From: Paenibacillus silagei
Lineage (GTDB): Bacteria; Bacillota; Bacilli; Paenibacillales; Paenibacillaceae
Assembly (NCBI RefSeq): GCF_017874735.1
Contig: NZ_JAGGLV010000007.1
Span: 62,001-126,000, forward strand
Reading direction: 5' to 3'
Length of the DNA stretch: 64,000 bases
Positions 59,278 through 64,000 of this stretch are shown piece by piece. Numbering within the stretch: the first letter of the stretch is position 1; every line of letters begins with the position of its first letter. Under the pieces are notes generated by a model. The model searched no databases. It saw nothing but the letters and a program-made list of their open reading frames with translations, and was not told the origin of the DNA. Position numbers and translations under genes: made by a program.

Positions 59278-59876
59278 TATCAATCGTGATAGCCGAAGAC
59301 CAGCGGATGCTGCTGGGAGCGCTGTCGGCGCTGCTGGATCTGGAGGAAGACATGCAGGTGGTCGGCAAGGCGGGCAACGGGGAAGAGGCTGTGAAGCTGG
59401 TGAAGCAGCTACAGCCGGATATCTGTATTATGGATATTGAAATGCCGGCTATGACGGGCCTGGAAGCGGCAGAAGCCCTGAAGGGGGCAGGCTGCAAAAT
59501 CATGATTCTGACCACGTTTGCCCGGGCAGGGTACTTCGAGCGTGCGGTCAAGGCCGGAGTGGATGCCTATCTGCTTAAGGACAGTCCCAGCGAGGAGCTG
59601 GCGCTGTCGATCCGCAGTGTCATGGACGGCAAACGGATGTACGCGCCGGAGCTGATGGATGAAGCCTACAGCAAGGAAGCGAATCCGCTGACCGAGCGGG
59701 AGAAGGAAGTGCTGGGGCTGATCGCCGACGGCAAGAATACGAAGGAGATCGCCAGCCAGCTCTATATCACCACGGGTACGGTCCGTAACTATATCTCGGT
59801 CATTCTGGACAAGCTGGATGTGGGCAACCGGATTGAGGCGATTACGCGGTTTAAGGAGAAAGGCTGGTTCAAATAA
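59274..59876 (+). CDS. desR: Response regulator DesR (NarL/LuxR type)
   Basis: A 200-residue regulator: receiver with IAEDQRM and phospho-acceptor Asp54 (ICIMDIEMP), matching B. subtilis DesR numbering, and a LuxR-type HTH (LTEREKEVLGLIADGKNTKE; TVRNYISVILDKLDVGNR). It overlaps desK by 4 nt (ATGA). Phosphorylated DesR tetramers activate des. The TATGAC-rich region at 56783 is the likely target. Confidence 0.95.
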   Translation: MISIVIAEDQRMLLGALSALLDLEEDMQVVGKAGNGEEAVKLVKQLQPDICIMDIEMPAMTGLEAAEALKGAGCKIMILTTFARAGYFERAVKAGVDAYLLKDSPSEELALSIRSVMDGKRMYAPELMDEAYSKEANPLTEREKEVLGLIADGKNTKEIASQLYITTGTVRNYISVILDKLDVGNRIEAITRFKEKGWFK

Positions 59877-60187
59877 AATATCCCTGCGGGGAAGCAGGAA
59901 CGGCAGCTGTCTTTTAGGGGGGCTGGCCGTTTTTTTTGTTAGACCATAGAGTGTACATAAACCGCTTAGAACGGAGCTTGACCAGAAGCGAATCTAGGAC
60001 CTATCACCCATTTTTCATCTGAAAGCGGTTACTCTATTGGATCGGACGCCAAGATTTGCTAAAATAAATGCAAACATATGATCCTATTTGTAGTCGTTTC
60101 ATGTGAAGCTGGGTAATAAATACTTGTGCCCCGTATGCACGTTCATTCATTCTGCTTACATTCTAATTCAGCCGGGAGGAATCTAAT
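59877..60187 (+). other. 311-nt intergenic region with terminator and leader
   Basis: AACGGCAGC pairs with GCTGGCCGTT (59899-59931) before eight Ts, ending the des operon. Beyond it, AACCGCTT (59960-59967) and AAGCGGTT (60023-60030) form an 8-bp inverted repeat, and A+T-rich DNA near 60055-60090 may be the promoter of the SWIM gene. No gene seen. Confidence 0.6.
59899..59938 (+). terminator. Terminator of the des operon
   Basis: Stem AACGGC-AGC with GCT-G-GCCGTT (one bulge) followed by a run of eight Ts. Confidence 0.8.
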
Positions 60188-61633
60188 TTGCCAGAGCTAA
60201 CATCCACGTACGTCGATTCACTTGCACCCAATGCTGCTGCGATCAAGAACGGCCAGGGGCTGGTCCGCAAAAAGAGCTTTGTGGAGCTCCATCAGTCGGA
60301 GAACGGAGAGCTATTATTCGGAAAATGTGCCGGAAGCGGCAAAACGCCCTATGAGTGCTCAGTGGACTTCATCGCACCAGACAGCCCGGTCTTCCGCTGT
60401 AGCTGCCCCAGCCGCCAATTCCCCTGCAAGCACGCATTAGGTCTGCTGTATGCCTATACCGAAGGCCAGACGTTCACACCTGCCCCGGTTCCCGAGGACA
60501 TCGCATCGAAGCGCGAGAAGGCGGAGAAGCGGGAAGAGAATAAGGTGAAGCAGGCGGCTGAAGGAGTAGAGCCCAAGCCGAAGAAGGTTAACAAATCCGC
60601 CCTGAAGAAAAAAATCAACGCGCAGCTCGAAGGGCTTGACCTGCTGGAGAAGCTGGTACTCTCCTTCGTACGCAGCGGCCTGTCCACAATTGACAAGTCT
60701 GCAGCCAAGACGCTTCAGGGGCATGTGAAGCAGCTCGGGAACTATTATTTGTCCGGGGCGCAGATTGAGCTGCGCCGCTTCGCGAATCTGATGTTCAGCG
60801 GCAACGATCAGGAGCAGAACTATACATATGCGGTGGAGCAGCTGACCCGGCTACACGCATTTATCAAGAAGGGCCGGGCGTATCTGCTGGCCCGGAGCGA
60901 GGACCCGGAGCTGGCGCTCGATCACGAATCCACGATTGATGAATGGCTGGGCCATGCCTGGCAGCTTAGCGAGCTGAAGGAATACGGGCTGGTGAAGGAG
61001 GGGGCAGAGCTGCTGCAGTTATCCTTCTACAGCTACAACGATGCGGCCCGCCAGGAGTTCGTAGACCTTGGCTTTTGGCTGGATCTCTCTGCGGAAGGCG
61101 GAGAGATCCGCCGGACCTTTAACTACCGTCCTTACAAGGCGGCGAAGCTGATGCGTGAGGAAGACAGCTTCTTCGACATTGCCGTAGTTCCTCAGTTATA
61201 CACCTATCCCGGTGAGATGAACGCCCGGATCAGGTACGAGTCCATGTCTCCGAGACCCGTGCAGGGTGCTGATCTTGAGCAGGCTGCCGCGAAGGCTCAC
61301 CGCTCTTATTCGGAGGTCTTCAAGAAGGTGAAGAACCAGATTAAGAACCCGCTGAGCGACAAGCAGCCTGTCATGCTGCTGCATGCCGCAGCTCTGGGCG
61401 TTACAGAGAACGGTCAGTATGTTATGACCGACGGGGAAGGAACACGGCTGCTGCTGGAGGATCTTCCGACCATTCAGCAGGGCACGGTGGGCTTATTGCC
61501 ATTCCTTCCGGCCGGAGCCCGCGAGGACTGCACGGTTCTGGTCATGTTCGAGCATGACCTGGACCAGGGACGTCTGCGTGCACAGCCGCTGAGTGTCATC
61601 AAGGACGAAGAGATCATTCGTCTGCTGTACTAG
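60188..61633 (+). CDS. SWIM zinc-finger protein (YehQ-like)
   Basis: A 481-residue protein with an N-terminal SWIM finger CxCx6CxH (C71, C73, C80, H82), a charged Lys/Glu linker (about 100-150) and a long C-terminal helical domain. SWIM fingers bind nucleic acid or protein. TTG 60188 has GGAGG 8 nt upstream. It is the first gene of a run with a HEAT-like protein and a MoxR-type ATPase, an order resembling E. coli yehQ/yehP/yehM/yehL. The function of such sets is not established. Confidence 0.85.
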   Translation: MPELTSTYVDSLAPNAAAIKNGQGLVRKKSFVELHQSENGELLFGKCAGSGKTPYECSVDFIAPDSPVFRCSCPSRQFPCKHALGLLYAYTEGQTFTPAPVPEDIASKREKAEKREENKVKQAAEGVEPKPKKVNKSALKKKINAQLEGLDLLEKLVLSFVRSGLSTIDKSAAKTLQGHVKQLGNYYLSGAQIELRRFANLMFSGNDQEQNYTYAVEQLTRLHAFIKKGRAYLLARSEDPELALDHESTIDEWLGHAWQLSELKEYGLVKEGAELLQLSFYSYNDAARQEFVDLGFWLDLSAEGGEIRRTFNYRPYKAAKLMREEDSFFDIAVVPQLYTYPGEMNARIRYESMSPRPVQGADLEQAAAKAHRSYSEVFKKVKNQIKNPLSDKQPVMLLHAAALGVTENGQYVMTDGEGTRLLLEDLPTIQQGTVGLLPFLPAGAREDCTVLVMFEHDLDQGRLRAQPLSVIKDEEIIRLLY

Positions 61634-61682
61634 TGTAATTCAACATTATCCACATACCTTTATTCATATGGGAGGACAATCC

Positions 61683-63515
61683 ATGAGCACAGCGTTATTG
61701 CAGGAGCTGCATCAGGAATACAGAAGACTGTATATTGCCGGAAGTGAGCTGGCGGCCGGAGATTTCCGCCTGAAGCGGCTGCTTCCGCAATTTCAGCAGC
61801 TAGGTGAGCGGTCACCGGTCTTTAAGAAGCTAGGCGAGGGAATCAATGCACTGCTTGAACCGGGTAGCCCGGACGGTCCTGCCCCGGGCATTCAATTACA
61901 GGAGAATACTCTGCTGCTGGAGTCCGTTCTGTACACTCAAGGGACGACAACCGTGGACGGAACTCCCGGACCCTTGCCGGTCCGGAAGTTCACCCTTCAG
62001 ACGAATCAGACTTACCGGAAGCTTGCGCCTGTGATTGAAGCGCTCACCACTACCGGAAGCGGCAGATATGAGATTGTGCTGGATGCCTTTAAGGAAGGAG
62101 TCTTTCAGGATCTGCGTCTGCTGCCGCTGGCTGTCTCAGCGCTGAACGACCCGTATTCGGAGCTGGCGGAATATGCGAAGAACCATATTCTCCCTGCCTA
62201 TGGGCCGGAGATCGCCGGATACCTGCTGGAGAGCTTCAACCCGGCAGGGGGGCGGAGCGAGGTCCGCAAGCTGGAGGTTATTGCTCAAGCAGGTGCTTCC
62301 AGTCACCTGGACGTTATTGTTCAAGCAGCCGAGAACGGCAGCGATGAGATCCGGGCAGCGGCCATGAAGTGTCTGGGAGGGTATGAGGAATATACAGACG
62401 CGCTCCTGGAATGGTCTGCCGACAAAAAGAAGGTCATCCGCGAAGCTGCCTATACGGCGCTGGCGGCAGGCGGCTCGGTCCGGGGAGCAGAGCGGCTCAT
62501 TGAGGCGTTCATCCAGAAGAAGGACCGTGAGATGTTGGCTTCAATACTGGCAAATGGCGCTCCTTCTGAGGTGTATGCCAAGGTGACCGCATTGTTCCAG
62601 GAGGAGCTGCAGGCCGCACCGCCTAATAATGCCGGCAAGAAGATTACCGAGAAGGCCTGGGAAGAGCTGGTTCCCTTCCTGATTACGCTCAGCCACGTAA
62701 AAACTCCTGAACTGGATGCAATTTATAGCTATGTCCTTAAAGAGTATGATCGTTATATTTCACTGGGTTGGGTTCCTCTGTTTGACCATGCGGCCCGTTA
62801 CAAGCAGGAATCAGCGGATAACGCCGCGCTGGAAGAGCTCGCGGAGCTGGCGCAGCGCAGCATGCGGCATCTGCCGAATTATTTCCATGCTGCCAAGAGG
62901 AGGGTCAGCCCGCAGGAGATGTTCGACCGGTTCGCCGGACTCACGGAGACCAAGCTGATAGGCCAAGCAGCCAAGCAGGCAGCTCAGCGTTCGCAATTGC
63001 TGGTCCATACAATCGAGGAGCAGGCCGTGGACCTGTATTGGGACTATGAGGTCCGGTGGGATGCCTCGGGTGTCAGGCAGTATAACAAGAAGATGATGAC
63101 GGCCGAGGAGGTAGCGGCGGAATGGGACCCGCGCTGGCTGGAATGGTCCATTAAGCAGGATGCCATGAATCTGGCGTGTGTCTTCGCCCGGCCCGGACAT
63201 CAGGGAGTGCAGGATTACCTGCGGGGCAAGCTGGAAGGGACGCTCAAGCGGTACACGTATGACCGTCTCGCCAATATTTTCAAAGGACTGGAGAGGGCAG
63301 AACTGCCTGAGCTGGAGCGGCTGGAGCTGCTGATGTCCGTGCTTGAAGAGAACAACGTCCGCAATTTGTATACATTTGACCACTACTTGTTCGAGATGAT
63401 GGAGCGCTTCCCCGCCAGCTATGTGGACCGGGTGAAGGAGATCGCCCCCCGGTTCAAATATGAATCCAAGCGCCAGCTGGAGTATATCCTGGACCAACTA
63501 GTGAGTAAGCAGTAA
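61683..63515 (+). CDS. HEAT-like repeat protein of the SWIM/MoxR module
   Basis: A 610-residue helical protein. A region around 180-320 has HEAT-like repeats (LDVIVQAAENGSDEIRAAAM; KKKVIREAAYTALAAGGSVR), and the C-terminal half is rich in tryptophan and charged residues (AVDLYWDYEVRWDASGVRQY). ATG 61683 has GGGAGG 6 nt upstream. It sits 49 nt after the SWIM gene and 79 nt before the ATPase. It is probably a scaffold for the module. It may match one of the DUF families found beside yehL-type ATPases; I cannot name it with certainty. Confidence 0.75.
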   Translation: MSTALLQELHQEYRRLYIAGSELAAGDFRLKRLLPQFQQLGERSPVFKKLGEGINALLEPGSPDGPAPGIQLQENTLLLESVLYTQGTTTVDGTPGPLPVRKFTLQTNQTYRKLAPVIEALTTTGSGRYEIVLDAFKEGVFQDLRLLPLAVSALNDPYSELAEYAKNHILPAYGPEIAGYLLESFNPAGGRSEVRKLEVIAQAGASSHLDVIVQAAENGSDEIRAAAMKCLGGYEEYTDALLEWSADKKKVIREAAYTALAAGGSVRGAERLIEAFIQKKDREMLASILANGAPSEVYAKVTALFQEELQAAPPNNAGKKITEKAWEELVPFLITLSHVKTPELDAIYSYVLKEYDRYISLGWVPLFDHAARYKQESADNAALEELAELAQRSMRHLPNYFHAAKRRVSPQEMFDRFAGLTETKLIGQAAKQAAQRSQLLVHTIEEQAVDLYWDYEVRWDASGVRQYNKKMMTAEEVAAEWDPRWLEWSIKQDAMNLACVFARPGHQGVQDYLRGKLEGTLKRYTYDRLANIFKGLERAELPELERLELLMSVLEENNVRNLYTFDHYLFEMMERFPASYVDRVKEIAPRFKYESKRQLEYILDQLVSKQ

Positions 63516-63594
63516 AGTCTCCAAATATACTTAGTGTCATCGGCACGGAAGAAATTGTCCCGGATGGACAGGGATATATAAAGGAGAGGTGTAC

Positions 63595-64000
63595 ATGTCA
63601 ACAGAACAAGATCAGCTTCAGGATTACATGCGTCTGCCTGCCGAAATCCTGTACCAGGATGAGCTGGAGGCTCTGCGCAAGGAGGACACCGGGCGTATTC
63701 CGGCCGGATGGCAGATGTCCCCGCGTTCAGTTCTCACGTTCATTACTGGCGGCAAGGCGGGCAAGACCGTGATTACGCCGAAATACATCGGCAACACCCG
63801 GCTGATCGAGATGGCGGTTGCCACACTGGTAACCGACCGGGCACTGCTGCTGATCGGAGAGCCGGGCACGGCAAAATCCTGGCTGTCCGAGAATCTGGCG
63901 GCGGCAATCTATGGCAACTCGGGCATGGTTGTACAAGGGACGGCGGGAACAAGCGAAGAGCATGTGCGCTATTCCTGGAACTATGCCATGCTCCTGGCGA
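63595..64000 (+). CDS. MoxR-type AAA+ ATPase (YehL-like), 3' end cut by the window
   Basis: An open frame from ATG 63595 (AGGAGAGG upstream) runs off the window after 135 codons. It contains a Walker A GEPGTAKS (residues 88-95) set in LLLIGEPGTAKSWLSENLA, followed by GTAGTSEEHVRYSWNY, typical of MoxR/RavA-like and YehL-type AAA+ proteins. These ATPases work with VWA-domain partners. Following the SWIM and HEAT-like genes, a VWA (YehP-like) gene is expected just downstream but is not visible. Confidence 0.85.
   Translation, partial: MSTEQDQLQDYMRLPAEILYQDELEALRKEDTGRIPAGWQMSPRSVLTFITGGKAGKTVITPKYIGNTRLIEMAVATLVTDRALLLIGEPGTAKSWLSENLAAAIYGNSGMVVQGTAGTSEEHVRYSWNYAMLLA

Noticed and set aside
1..64000. 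tRNA or rRNA genes
   Set aside because: I saw no 16S/23S/5S signature segments and no tRNA cloverleaf with CCA or TTCRANY motifs in the intergenic regions.

Overview
The window looks like a chromosomal segment of a Paenibacillus-type soil Firmicute. The GC is moderate, Shine-Dalgarno sequences are strong (AGGAGG-like), and GTG and TTG starts are frequent. The gene content fits: two LytS/YesM-YesN sensor pairs beside sugar ABC transporters, a des-desK-desR membrane-fluidity operon, a copper-amine-oxidase-type stalk lipoprotein, a BlaI/BlaR1-like pair, HelD, a PrsA-like foldase and an Hfq-like protein. There is no rRNA, tRNA, prophage or CRISPR array. Mobile DNA is limited to one decayed IS1182-type remnant and dispersed non-coding repeats.

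Layout. 1-1.6 kb: a cut gene, a WYL regulator and a small zinc-ribbon-like protein, all on minus. 1.8-10.1 kb: a complete sugar sensing and uptake locus, with a membrane-anchored sugar-binding protein, LytS-type kinase and YesN-type regulator, followed by a ChvE-like binding lipoprotein, a double ATPase and a permease. 10.1-18.9 kb: TraX-like protein, stalk lipoprotein, BlaI/BlaR1-like pair, ChrA, an A+T-rich ribbon-helix-helix/second beta-clamp pair and an APH-like kinase. Two copies of a 118-nt structured repeat lie here. 18.9-31.9 kb: single-gene units, including a metallophosphoesterase, nitroreductase, foldase, lone LytTR protein, lactonase, Hfq paralogue, PAP2 phosphatase, FUSC-type exporter, HelD and a MarR/MFS operon. 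32-36 kb: pentose-phosphate enzymes (Fsa/transaldolase-like, RpiA), macrodomain, VanZ-like and GNAT proteins. 36-41.7 kb: a MarR-MMPL operon and an ECF sigma/anti-sigma pair whose sigma gene appears to start with CTG.

42-46.5 kb: TPR protein, aldo/keto reductase, and an Hsp33-like protein without its zinc switch in an operon with a MerR regulator. A 52-residue protein and a small HNH protein follow. 46.7-54.9 kb: a second sugar locus, with lipoprotein, two permeases, YesM kinase, a second anchored binding protein and a YesN regulator, and no ATPase of its own. 54.9-55.6 kb: non-coding, with an IS remnant, four 22-nt repeat units and an operator-rich promoter. 55.6-59.9 kb: MFS exporter and des-desK-desR. 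60.2-64 kb: a SWIM zinc-finger protein, a HEAT-like protein and a MoxR-type AAA ATPase cut by the window edge, resembling the little-understood yehQ/yehL gene set.

Most notable for follow-up are the two anchored binding protein-kinase-regulator loci, the SWIM/HEAT/MoxR module, the covarying 118-nt repeat, the zinc-less Hsp33/MerR operon, the second clamp with its ribbon-helix-helix partner, and the CTG-initiated sigma factor.
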